Shown: positions 1-5,340, counted from the stretch's first letter. The stretch is DNA of 5,868 bases from Candidatus Binataceae bacterium (GCA_030042765.1 JASHZA010000342.1:1-5868), one strand, 5' to 3'. Made by a program: numbers and translations. Notes: generated by a model not told the origin, from the letters alone.

Positions 1-65
1 CCGCCATGCTTGAATCGCAATCGGCACCATCGCTGGTCGCTCGCCGAGGCGGCGAATCGAGCGGC

Positions 66-95
66 TTGCCGGGGGCGGGCTCGGGGCGCTAGAAG
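66..95 (+). promoter_or_regulatory. Candidate sigma70-type promoter for the CoA-transferase gene
   Basis: TTGCCG at 66-71 and TAGAAG at 90-95, 18 nt apart, match the -35 and -10 consensus at four of six positions each. Transcription would start near 102 and give a leader of about 88 nt. It lies inside the open frame upstream of the ATG at 190, so it also argues against a start further upstream. TTGCCG is common in this GC-rich window, so the call is tentative. Confidence 0.3.
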
Positions 96-179
96 GACTG
101 AAGGTTCCCGACTCGAGTTCGAACAGGCCGACAGGTCCGCGCGCGGCTCGGCGCAGGGTCAGGCGCGCGCGATCAGCGT

Positions 180-184
180 GGAGG
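180..184 (+). promoter_or_regulatory. Shine-Dalgarno site that decides the CoA-transferase start
   Basis: GGAGG lies 5 nt before the ATG at 190. The 60 codons of open frame before it encode an Arg/Ala-rich stretch unlike any CoA-transferase N-terminus, and none of the earlier possible starts is needed to complete the fold. Confidence 0.7.
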
Positions 185-189
185 GCAAC

Positions 190-1389
190 ATGGAAAAAGC
201 GTTGGCGGGCGTTAAGGTTCTCGATCTAACCCAATACGAGGCCGGCACTTCTTGCACCGAGATGCTCGCATGGCTCGGCGCCGATGTGATCAAGGTCGAG
301 GAGCCGAAGATGGGCGAGCAGGGACGTTGGCGCGTGACCGAGAAACCGGGCGTCGACTCCTACTACTTCATGCTGCTCAATGCGAACAAGCGCAGTATCA
401 CGCTCAACCTCAAGTCCGAACGCGGTAAACAGATTTTCCGCGAACTGATCAAGAAAGTCGATATCCTGAGCGAGAACTATACGCTCGGGACGCTCGAAGG
501 GCTGGGGCTCGGCTACGACCAGCTGCGCGAGATCAACCCGCGCCTGATCTACATGACGGTCAAAGGCTTCGGCACCTACGGCCCTTACAGCAAGTACAAG
601 AGCTTCGACATGATCGCGCAGGCAGCCGGCGGCGCGATGGCGTTGACGGGATTTCCCGACTCGCCGCCGCTCAAGCCCGGACCGACGATCGGCGATACCG
701 GCACGGGAGTCCACGCTGCCTGCGGTATCCTGGCGGCGCTCTATCAGCGCGAGCGCACGGGCAGGGGCCAGAAAGTGGAAGTCGCCATGCAGGAGGCGGT
801 GCTCAATTTCGTGCGCGTGCCGATGATGGGGACGTATATCAATCAGAAGCCGGCCTATCGCGTGGGCAACCGCGTCGGCGCCGGACCGCTCGGCGATATC
901 TTCAAGTGCGCTCCGGGGGGCATGAACGATTACGTTTTTCTATATTGCTCATCGGTCGAGATGTGGCACGCGATGCTCGAAACGATCGGGCATCCCGAAG
1001 TAGCCGACGACCCACGCTTCGCCGACCGCAAGACTCGCCGCGAGAATGAAGCGGCGCTCAAGCAAATCGTCGAAGAATGGACCGGCAAGCGCACGAAGCA
1101 GGAAGTAATGAAGATCATGGGCGAGGCCGGAGTTCCGTGCGGCGCGGTAATGGACAGCGTCGAACTGCTCAATGACCCGCATCTGCGCGAGCGCGGCATG
1201 ATCGTTACAGTGGACCATCCGGTGCGCGGAAAATTCACGATGCCGGGATGTCCGGTCAAACTTGAGGATTCACCTGTCGAAGTGACCAGTGCACCGCTGC
1301 TGGGACAGCATAATCGCGAGGTCTACAGCAGTATCCTGGGCTTCAACGAAGGCGATCTCGATCAACTCAAGCGCCAGGGAGTGATCTGA
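190..1389 (+). CDS. Family III (CaiB/BaiF) CoA-transferase, formyl-CoA transferase-like
   Basis: 399-aa enzyme predicted to move CoA between two carboxylic acids in the cytosol. The N-terminal half carries the family fold, with VLDLTQYEAG at 10-19 and GADVIKVE at 30-37. The nucleophilic Asp is D169 in IGDTGTG (167-173), followed by ALYQRERTGRGQKVEVAMQ (183-201) and the C-terminal GVPCGAV (314-320) and APLLGQH (368-374). From memory of Oxalobacter formyl-CoA transferase (Frc), the N-terminal 200 residues align almost without gaps, with Asp169 at the same number. It differs in having E17 where Frc has Gln17, and it lacks the glycine-rich GGGGQ loop, which makes it shorter than Frc (about 428 aa). 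The acid substrate is therefore open. The frame is open upstream to position 10, but the ATG at 190 has a good SD (GGAGG, 180-184) and begins where family members begin. The CMD-like gene follows 43 bp downstream and is probably co-transcribed. Confidence 0.93.
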   Translation: MEKALAGVKVLDLTQYEAGTSCTEMLAWLGADVIKVEEPKMGEQGRWRVTEKPGVDSYYFMLLNANKRSITLNLKSERGKQIFRELIKKVDILSENYTLGTLEGLGLGYDQLREINPRLIYMTVKGFGTYGPYSKYKSFDMIAQAAGGAMALTGFPDSPPLKPGPTIGDTGTGVHAACGILAALYQRERTGRGQKVEVAMQEAVLNFVRVPMMGTYINQKPAYRVGNRVGAGPLGDIFKCAPGGMNDYVFLYCSSVEMWHAMLETIGHPEVADDPRFADRKTRRENEAALKQIVEEWTGKRTKQEVMKIMGEAGVPCGAVMDSVELLNDPHLRERGMIVTVDHPVRGKFTMPGCPVKLEDSPVEVTSAPLLGQHNREVYSSILGFNEGDLDQLKRQGVI

Positions 1390-1432
1390 CGACCGCGGCA
1401 CGCCAGAGTGAGCTTATCAGGAGGATGCGTGA

Positions 1433-1993
1433 ATGGCTCTGTTACCCTATCTCGAGGACAAGGATGCGTCGCCCGAGGTGCTCAAGCTAATCAAGGACCG
1501 GCCGGTGGTGCTGAACGTCCAGCGGATGACGGCCAACGCGCAGAGCCTGTTTCCGGTGAGGAGCAGACTGAGTAATGCGTTGTTTACCCAGACGGTGATC
1601 GGTCCGAAGCTGAGGGAAATAGCGATACTGCGGACCGCGAAGGATTGCCGATCTGTCTACGAATGGACTCAGCATGTGCCGGCGGCGCGGCACGTAGGCG
1701 TAAGCGAGGAGCAGATCGCCGCGATCGAGAACTGGCAAAACGCTGGATGCTTCAGCGAGCTCGAGCGGCTGGTGCTGAAATTCACCGACGAGGTGAACGC
1801 CAGCGTCAAGGCGAGCCGCGAGACGCTCGAGGCCTTGAAGAGGCATTTGAGCCCGGGCGAGATAATCGAACTGCTCATAATCATCGGGCATTGGCGGCAA
1901 ACCGCCAGCATTTTGGAGACAACCGAAGTCGACCTCGAGGACTTCGCCGGCAAAGTGAATATCCTGGAGCGGATGCCGGGGCAGCAGCGCTAG
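1433..1993 (+). CDS. Carboxymuconolactone decarboxylase / AhpD-like family protein
   Basis: 186-aa all-helical protein of the CMD/AhpD fold, usually a cytosolic homo-oligomer. The core motif lies at 60-99: LREIAILRTAK (60-70), then YEWTQH (76-81), AARHVGVSEEQI (84-95) and a second helix pair ending GHWRQTASI (152-160). In AhpD peroxidase reductase the active site is E-x11-C-x2-C-x3-H. The same spacing here reads E62, S74, E77, H81, so both redox cysteines are absent; the only nearby cysteine is C72. A thiol-peroxidase role is therefore unlikely, and a lactone decarboxylase or other acid-base role is more plausible. The EWxxH form is common in uncharacterised members of degradative gene clusters. 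The start has a strong SD, AGGAGG at 1419-1424, 8 nt before the ATG. It lies 43 bp behind the CoA-transferase gene on the same strand, which suggests one operon. The substrate is unknown. Confidence 0.88.
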   Translation: MALLPYLEDKDASPEVLKLIKDRPVVLNVQRMTANAQSLFPVRSRLSNALFTQTVIGPKLREIAILRTAKDCRSVYEWTQHVPAARHVGVSEEQIAAIENWQNAGCFSELERLVLKFTDEVNASVKASRETLEALKRHLSPGEIIELLIIIGHWRQTASILETTEVDLEDFAGKVNILERMPGQQR

Positions 1994-2036
1994 CGGTGTG
2001 AGCGCGGACCGCAATCAGACCAACGTCATTTCGCGT

Positions 2037-2065
2037 TTGCCGCCCATTTGCCGCTCGGCTAGAGT
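2037..2065 (+). promoter_or_regulatory. Candidate sigma70-type promoter for the CinA-like gene
   Basis: TTGCCG (2037-2042) and TAGAGT (2060-2065) are exactly 17 nt apart in the 104-bp gap after the CMD-like gene. Each matches the sigma70 consensus at four of six positions. The start site would fall near 2072, about 26 nt before the ATG at 2098 and upstream of the SD (GAGGGAG, 2082-2088). This suggests the CinA-like gene can be transcribed apart from the two genes before it. Confidence 0.42.
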
Positions 2066-2097
2066 CGGGCGTCCACGAGACGAGGGAGTACAGGCCC

Positions 2098-2592
2098 ATG
2101 CAAAACCTGCTTCCGATTGCGGAAAAAATCGGGGCCAGCCTGAAAGAGCGGCGGGAAACGATCACGATCGCGGAATCTTCGGCCGGTGGGCTGATTTCGG
2201 CGGCGCTACTAAGCGTGTCCGGAGCGTCGGTTTACTATCGCGGCGGCGCAGTCGTTTACACGCTCGATGCGCGCCGCGCGTTCCTCGATATACCCGATTC
2301 GACCTTGAAGGGCTTAAAGCCGTTATCCGAACAATATGCGCTGGCGCTCGCCCGCGGCGCGCGTGATCGCTTCGCCTCGAGCTGGGGTATCGGCGAACTT
2401 GGCGCCGCCGGTCCGACCGGAAGCCGTTACGGCGATCCGGCGGGCACGAGCGTCATCGGGGTGGCGGGCGCGGTCGAACGATCGCTCACCGTGCGCACCG
2501 GTAGCGCCGATCGGATCGCCAATATGCGCGCATTTTCGGCGGCTGCGCTGGATCTGCTCGCGCAATGTATCGCGGCCGCGCCGCGATCCTGA
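2098..2592 (+). CDS. Stand-alone CinA C-terminal-domain protein (PncC-like), atypical active-site motif
   Basis: 164-aa protein matching the CinA C-terminal domain. In PncC-type members this domain is a nicotinamide mononucleotide amidohydrolase that recycles NMN to nicotinate mononucleotide in the cytosol. Length and motif order fit a single-domain member: TIAESSAGGLIS (23-34), SVYYRGGAVVYTLDAR (44-59), a LKPLSEQYALALARGARD helix (73-90), GAAGPTG (102-108) and a final R144 helix. Several normally strict positions differ. AESCTGG is AESSAGG (25-31), the lysine of the usual YSxxAK motif is R59 in YTLDAR, and TGIAGP is LGAAGP. The Ser of AES (S27) and Y54 remain. NMN deamidase activity is therefore doubtful, and it may act on another amide or have become non-catalytic. 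The SD (GAGGGAG, 2082-2088) is 9 nt before the ATG. It ends 45 bp from the convergent cupin gene. The fold assignment is secure; the activity is not. Confidence 0.85.
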   Translation: MQNLLPIAEKIGASLKERRETITIAESSAGGLISAALLSVSGASVYYRGGAVVYTLDARRAFLDIPDSTLKGLKPLSEQYALALARGARDRFASSWGIGELGAAGPTGSRYGDPAGTSVIGVAGAVERSLTVRTGSADRIANMRAFSAAALDLLAQCIAAAPRS

Positions 2593-2637
2593 TCCGCGCT
2601 TGCCGCGAGCGCTTCGCAGACCGCGTCCGGCCGGGGG
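2593..2637. other. Convergent intergenic gap with a short hairpin
   Basis: This is the 45-bp gap between the 3' ends of the CinA-like and cupin genes. It contains a 5-bp stem (GCGCT 2596-2600, AGCGC 2608-2612, 7-nt loop) and an 8-bp palindrome CCGGCCGG (2627-2634). Neither is followed by a T-run on either strand, so I do not call a rho-independent terminator. If transcription stops here it may be by Rho or by convergent collision. Confidence 0.3.
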
Positions 2638-3030
2638 CTATCCGGACCAGCGGGCGAAATCGAAGTCTGCCGGCAGTTGCACGAAGAGCACTCGAGCCGG
2701 TCCCTCGACCACGCGCGTCGTATGACCCTTACCGGTCAGATCGTCCGCGATAAAGGCTTGGCCCGCGGAACATCGCCGTTTCTGATTGTCGCTGGTGCCA
2801 ACCTCCAAAACGCCTGAAAGCACAACAACGATCTGCCGCGCCGGTGCGTGATGCCACGGCTGGTCGAGACTCGCGGGAAGCTCGACGAAGCGGATACTGG
2901 GCGAGGGCCAGGCGCCGGATTGAAGGATGGTGTGGCCGAAGGAATCGGGTCTGGGTGTGTTGATTGGAACTTCGACTTCCTCGAAGCGTGATTCGCCGTT
3001 CTCGGTAGCGTGAAATCGCGTGAGCTTCAT
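2638..3030 (-). CDS. Small single-domain cupin protein
   Basis: 130-aa single-domain cupin, a beta-barrel usually binding a metal or a small ligand, here cytosolic with no signal peptide. Motif 1 is PWHHAPARQIVVVLSGVLEV (58-77), with H60/H61 as metal ligands and G73 in the turn. Motif 2 is SAGQAFIADDLTGKGHTTRV (88-107), with H103 as the third histidine. The glutamate normally found in motif 1 is Q66, so metal binding may be altered. The DxTGKGH stretch is typical of a widespread family of small uncharacterised cupins. The SD (AGGAG on the minus strand, 3037-3041) sits 6 nt before the ATG. The gene begins 28 bp after the ThDP enzyme gene ends, on the same strand, so it is very likely the last gene of that operon and may act on its substrate or product. 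No specific reaction can be assigned. Confidence 0.87.
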   Translation of the reverse strand: MKLTRFHATENGESRFEEVEVPINTPRPDSFGHTILQSGAWPSPSIRFVELPASLDQPWHHAPARQIVVVLSGVLEVGTSDNQKRRCSAGQAFIADDLTGKGHTTRVVEGPARVLFVQLPADFDFARWSG

Positions 3031-3058
3031 AGATCGCTCCTGTTCCGTACCTGATGCG

Positions 3059-4690
3059 CTAAATCGCCCGGTAATTCGCGAATGAGACTGTCGACGACCG
3101 CGCCTTCGGGTCGGTCACGACGTTGACGACGGCGGGCTTGCCGGAGGCGGCGGCGCGCTCGAGCGCCGGACGGATATCCTGCGGACGCTCGACGAACTCG
3201 CCATAGCCACCAAAAACCTCGGCCATTTTATCATAGCGGCTAAAACCCAAATCCCGGCCCGCATCCATCCCGCCGACTCCCGCCCAGCCGCCGTTGTTGC
3301 TGATGACGACGAGCACCGGGATGTTGTGCCGGACCATCGTGTCGATTTCCATGCCGTTCATGCCGAACGATCCATCGCCGCTCAGCACGATGACCTGCGT
3401 GTCGGGTTTGGCCACCTTGGCACCGAGTCCGAACGGCACCGCAACGCCCATGCATCCGTTGGGACCGGCATTCACGCGATGGCCCGGGACGTGGGTGGGA
3501 ATCGACTGGCGCGCGAAGTTCAGGATCTCGTGGCCGTCAACCACAATAATGGCGTCGCGGCTCATGAAATCGCGTACTTCTTTACACAGACGCAACGGAT
3601 GAATCGGCATCGAGTCGGAGTTGAGCAGGGCCTGCGATTTTTCCTGGGAGCGTTTGTCGAGGCCACGCAAGGTCTCGACCCAGGCCAACTCCTTGCGGCC
3701 GCGGAATGAATCGCGAGCCTCGTCCGTCATTTGGCGCAATGCCATCTTCGCGTCGCCGACGATACCGATATCGACGGGGCGGTTGCGGCCGATTTCCTCG
3801 TCGGAAATATCGACCTGTATGATTTTGACATCCTCAGCCCATCGCGGGGGCAGGCCGAATCCGATGATGAAGTTGAGCCGGGTCCCGACTATAAGGACGA
3901 CGTCGGCTTCCTTCCACGCTTGATTGCGTGCGCCGAGGAAGCTGAGGGGATGATCTTCGGGGATGACGCCGCGGCCCTGGGGCGTGGTGTAGAAGGGGAT
4001 GCCGGTGGTTTCGACGAATTCTTTGAGTTCCGCCATCGCACCGGACCAGAAGACACCGGTGCCGGTCAAGACGATCGGGCGCTGCGCCTGCTTGAGCATC
4101 GCGATCGCTTGCTTGATCAGCGCGGGGTCGCCGGATACACGCGGAGTGGCGTGCGCCCTTTTGGGGAACATCACCTCGTTGTCCTCGACCCTGCGGTAGA
4201 GCACATCGCCCGGCAAGTCCACGTAGACAGGCCCTGGCTGTCCGCTGGTCGCGACACGGAAGGCCTTGTTGATGATTTCGGGTATCCGGCGCGCATCAAT
4301 AACGCGCTCGGCCCATTTGGTGATGGGCTTGAACATCCCAACCTGGTCCATTTCCTGGAACGCGCCCATCCCCGCCTGCGCGACGGCGCTGGCACCGCCA
4401 AGAGCGACGACCGGGACTGCGTCGAGGAAGGCGTTGCCGACGCCGGTGATCAGATTGGTCGCACCCGGACCCGAGGCGGCGAAGCATACTCCTGGCTTCC
4501 CGCTGACGCGGCTATAGGCGTGCGCCGCCATCGCGGCGGCCTGCTCATGACGCACGTCGACGGAGCGAAAGCGCTCGATGCAACGTGAGGCGACGTCGAC
4601 CATGGGCCCGCCGGTCAAATAGAAAACGGTATCTACTCCCTCGTCCGCAAGGGCTTGGGCAACAAGGTCGTTTCCGCTAATTTTCGCCAT
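3059..4690 (-). CDS. Thiamine diphosphate-dependent enzyme, 2-hydroxyacyl-CoA lyase / benzaldehyde lyase / acetolactate synthase superfamily
   Basis: 543-aa cytosolic ThDP enzyme making or breaking a C-C bond next to a carbonyl. Domains in order are Pyr (about 1-165, catalytic Glu49 in VRHEQAAAMAAHAYSR, 46-61), a central nucleotide-binding-like domain (about 190-320, with QVDISDEEIGRNRP at 292-305) and the PP domain (about 355-525, GDGSFGMN at 438-445 and NNGG at 465-468 binding Mg and ThDP). GAFQEMDQV (109-117) has Phe-Gln where oxalyl-CoA decarboxylase has Tyr-Glu. The GMVxQWQ segment of acetolactate synthase is missing after NNGG. The C-terminus (FGGYGEFVE, 493-501, then VTDPKA) resembles 2-hydroxyacyl-CoA lyases, and PITKWAERV resembles benzaldehyde lyase. 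No ilvH or ilvC lies nearby, so a role in valine/isoleucine synthesis is unlikely. The ATG at 4690 is preferred over one nine codons earlier because of its SD. The gene lies between the SnoaL-like gene and the cupin gene in one probable operon. Confidence 0.92.
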   Translation of the reverse strand: MAKISGNDLVAQALADEGVDTVFYLTGGPMVDVASRCIERFRSVDVRHEQAAAMAAHAYSRVSGKPGVCFAASGPGATNLITGVGNAFLDAVPVVALGGASAVAQAGMGAFQEMDQVGMFKPITKWAERVIDARRIPEIINKAFRVATSGQPGPVYVDLPGDVLYRRVEDNEVMFPKRAHATPRVSGDPALIKQAIAMLKQAQRPIVLTGTGVFWSGAMAELKEFVETTGIPFYTTPQGRGVIPEDHPLSFLGARNQAWKEADVVLIVGTRLNFIIGFGLPPRWAEDVKIIQVDISDEEIGRNRPVDIGIVGDAKMALRQMTDEARDSFRGRKELAWVETLRGLDKRSQEKSQALLNSDSMPIHPLRLCKEVRDFMSRDAIIVVDGHEILNFARQSIPTHVPGHRVNAGPNGCMGVAVPFGLGAKVAKPDTQVIVLSGDGSFGMNGMEIDTMVRHNIPVLVVISNNGGWAGVGGMDAGRDLGFSRYDKMAEVFGGYGEFVERPQDIRPALERAAASGKPAVVNVVTDPKARSSTVSFANYRAI

Positions 4691-4699
4691 GGCTGGCTG

Positions 4700-4704
4700 C
4701 TCCC
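4700..4704 (-). promoter_or_regulatory. Shine-Dalgarno site that decides the ThDP enzyme start
   Basis: On the minus strand GGGAG lies 9 nt before the ATG at 4688-4690, giving MAKISGNDL, a typical N-terminus for this superfamily. The upstream in-frame ATG at 4715-4717 has its only purine run (AAGGG) directly against the codon with no spacer, and it sits in the loop of a hairpin (4708-4729). The internal start is therefore preferred. Confidence 0.6.
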
Positions 4705-4707
4705 GTT

Positions 4708-4729
4708 GCCCCGCCATCCCTTGCGGGGC
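4708..4729 (-). other. GC-rich hairpin in the leader of the ThDP enzyme gene
   Basis: Perfect 7-bp inverted repeat GCCCCGC (4708-4714) and GCGGGGC (4723-4729) with an 8-nt loop. In the minus-strand mRNA it lies just upstream of the SD at 4700-4704 and holds the alternative ATG in its loop. No U-run follows, so it is not a typical terminator. It could protect or insulate the downstream part of a processed operon mRNA, or influence translation. Confidence 0.4.
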
Positions 4730-4749
4730 CTATATTGGACAGGCTATCG

Positions 4750-4777
4750 GTCATCGCGGGACACGCCCGCTACTGAC
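4750..4777 (-). other. Second hairpin between the SnoaL-like and ThDP genes
   Basis: Inverted repeat with an inner 5-bp stem (GCGGG 4756-4760, CCCGC 4766-4770, 5-nt loop) and an outer 4-bp stem (GTCA 4750-4753, TGAC 4774-4777), separated by a small 2x3 internal loop. It starts about 15 nt after the SnoaL-like stop codon in the mRNA. With no U-run it is at most a weak or Rho-assisted pause site, or an mRNA processing/stability element. Confidence 0.35.
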
Positions 4778-4791
4778 TATTTGGGCGGTGA

Positions 4792-5211
4792 CTAGACGAG
4801 AATCGCCGAACGCGATTGAAATTTCCACTCGTCGCCGACTTTGACATATTCATCGTTGTAGTAACCGGTGCCGAACAGTTCGAAATTCTTCGAGCCGTTG
4901 CGCACTTCGACATAGCACCTTCCGATCGCGCGGCCGTTGCCCTTCAATTCGATCACGTGATTGTGGATGTAAGGGCGCGGTTTAATCGCGGCGAGGTCCT
5001 CGGAGTAGGTCTTGAGGAGATTAGGGCGTCCAGTAACCGAGCGATCGCGGCCGGCGCCTTTGACGGCGAAGGTGCCGTTCTCAGCGAAGAGGGCAACGAT
5101 TCCATTCACGTCGCCGCGCCAGACACAGTCACAGTAACGCTGCGGCAGTTCACGGATCGCCTCGCGGTCGGCCAGTTCCGTGACCGATTCTTCGAAGGTT
5201 TTCGTCGCCAT
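4792..5211 (-). CDS. SnoaL-like / nuclear transport factor 2-fold protein
   Basis: 139-aa protein of the SnoaL-like (NTF2 cone) fold, which includes cyclases, dehydratases such as scytalone dehydratase and BaiE, isomerases and non-catalytic binding proteins. Visible features are the opening helix LADREAIRELPQRYCDCV (13-30), GDVNGIVALFAENGTFAV (33-50), the G-R-N loop strand and PYIHNHVIELKG (80-91) with H83 and H85 in the cavity strand. The end is YYNDEYVKVGDEWKFQSR (117-134), the standard closing hairpin of the family. No signal peptide is present. The ATG at 5211 is chosen over one 20 codons upstream because GGGGAGGT (5221-5228) lies 9 nt before it and the extra residues are Pro/Arg-rich. 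It is probably the first gene of the operon with the ThDP enzyme (101 bp downstream) and the cupin, so a dehydration or isomerisation step on a related substrate is plausible. The actual reaction is unknown. Confidence 0.88.
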   Translation of the reverse strand: MATKTFEESVTELADREAIRELPQRYCDCVWRGDVNGIVALFAENGTFAVKGAGRDRSVTGRPNLLKTYSEDLAAIKPRPYIHNHVIELKGNGRAIGRCYVEVRNGSKNFELFGTGYYNDEYVKVGDEWKFQSRSAILV

Positions 5212-5220
5212 TATTGATGC

Positions 5221-5228
5221 ACCTCCCC
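5221..5228 (-). promoter_or_regulatory. Shine-Dalgarno site that decides the SnoaL-like start
   Basis: GGGGAGGT on the minus strand lies 9 nt before the ATG at 5209-5211. It is the best SD in the window. It falls inside the longer open frame that begins at 5271, which argues that this longer frame is not translated. Confidence 0.7.
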
Positions 5229-5259
5229 TTCTCGGGAGCCCCGGTAGTGGATGGCTGCG

Positions 5260-5288
5260 AGCATCGGTCAACCTTTTGCCGATGTCAA
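5260..5288 (-). promoter_or_regulatory. Candidate promoter of the SnoaL-ThDP-cupin operon
   Basis: On the minus strand a consensus -35 TTGACA (5288-5283) is followed after 17 nt by GATGCT (5265-5260), which matches the -10 consensus at only three of six positions. Transcription would begin near 5253, about 42 nt before the start codon. The weak -10 and the overlapping inverted repeat suggest an activated or repressible promoter rather than a constitutive one. Confidence 0.33.
5262..5284. promoter_or_regulatory. Imperfect inverted repeat in the divergent region, possible operator
   Basis: CATCGG (5262-5267) and CCGATG (5279-5284) are exact inverted copies. Inside them CAA (5269-5271) pairs with TTG (5276-5278), leaving one unpaired T (5268) and a CCTT centre. 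The dyad has 9-bp arms over 23 bp. It overlaps the candidate -35, spacer and -10 of the minus-strand operon and lies upstream of the candidate MBL promoter. This is the position expected for an operator. No regulator gene is present in the window. Confidence 0.4.
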
Positions 5289-5311
5289 GGAAGGACAGGC
5301 AGGGGCCAAGA

Positions 5312-5340
5312 TTGCCGAGAGGCAGCAGGCAGGTTAAGGT
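5312..5340 (+). promoter_or_regulatory. Candidate promoter of the MBL-fold hydrolase gene
   Basis: TTGCCG (5312-5317) and TAAGGT (5335-5340) are 17 nt apart. The -35 matches four and the -10 three of six consensus positions. The start site would fall near 5347, about 23 nt before the ATG, with the SD GGAGG (5358-5362) in between. The layout copies that of the candidate promoter before the CinA-like gene. Confidence 0.3.

Larger units (their letters stand above)
1..189. other. Upstream region of the CoA-transferase gene, no gene seen
   Basis: No credible gene is visible here. The open frame running through it on the + strand has an Arg/Ala-rich translation typical of non-coding GC-rich DNA. 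It contains a perfect 6-bp inverted repeat, TCGCCG at 41-46 and CGGCGA at 50-55, with no T-run after it, so it is not a convincing terminator. The candidate promoter at 66-95 and the SD at 180-184 are the only functional elements I can propose. Confidence 0.5.

Noticed and set aside
10..189. An N-terminal extension of the CoA-transferase from the TTG at 10
   Set aside because: The extra 60 residues are Arg/Ala-rich and absent from the family, while the ATG at 190 has an SD and places the catalytic Asp at 169 as in Frc.
1487..2014. A 175-codon open frame on the minus strand opposite the CMD-like gene
   Set aside because: It is antisense to a clear family member, with a Leu/Arg/His-rich translation and no domain signature.
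2596..2612. A bidirectional rho-independent terminator between the CinA-like and cupin genes
   Set aside because: The stem is only 5 bp and no T-run follows on either strand.
3731..4588. A 285-codon open frame on the + strand inside the ThDP enzyme gene
   Set aside because: It is fully antisense to a gene with intact family motifs. Its translation is Asp/Gly/Arg-rich with no recognisable domain, as expected for the complement of GC-rich coding DNA, and no SD precedes it.
3059..4690. Assigning the ThDP enzyme as oxalyl-CoA decarboxylase (oxc) because of the Frc-like neighbour
   Set aside because: The Oxc Tyr-Glu pair is Phe-Gln here, so a gene symbol would overstate the evidence.
5212..5271. 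A 20-residue N-terminal extension of the SnoaL-like protein
   Set aside because: The strong SD at 5221-5228 lies within it, and the extension is Pro/Arg/Gly-rich with no SD of its own that I can see.
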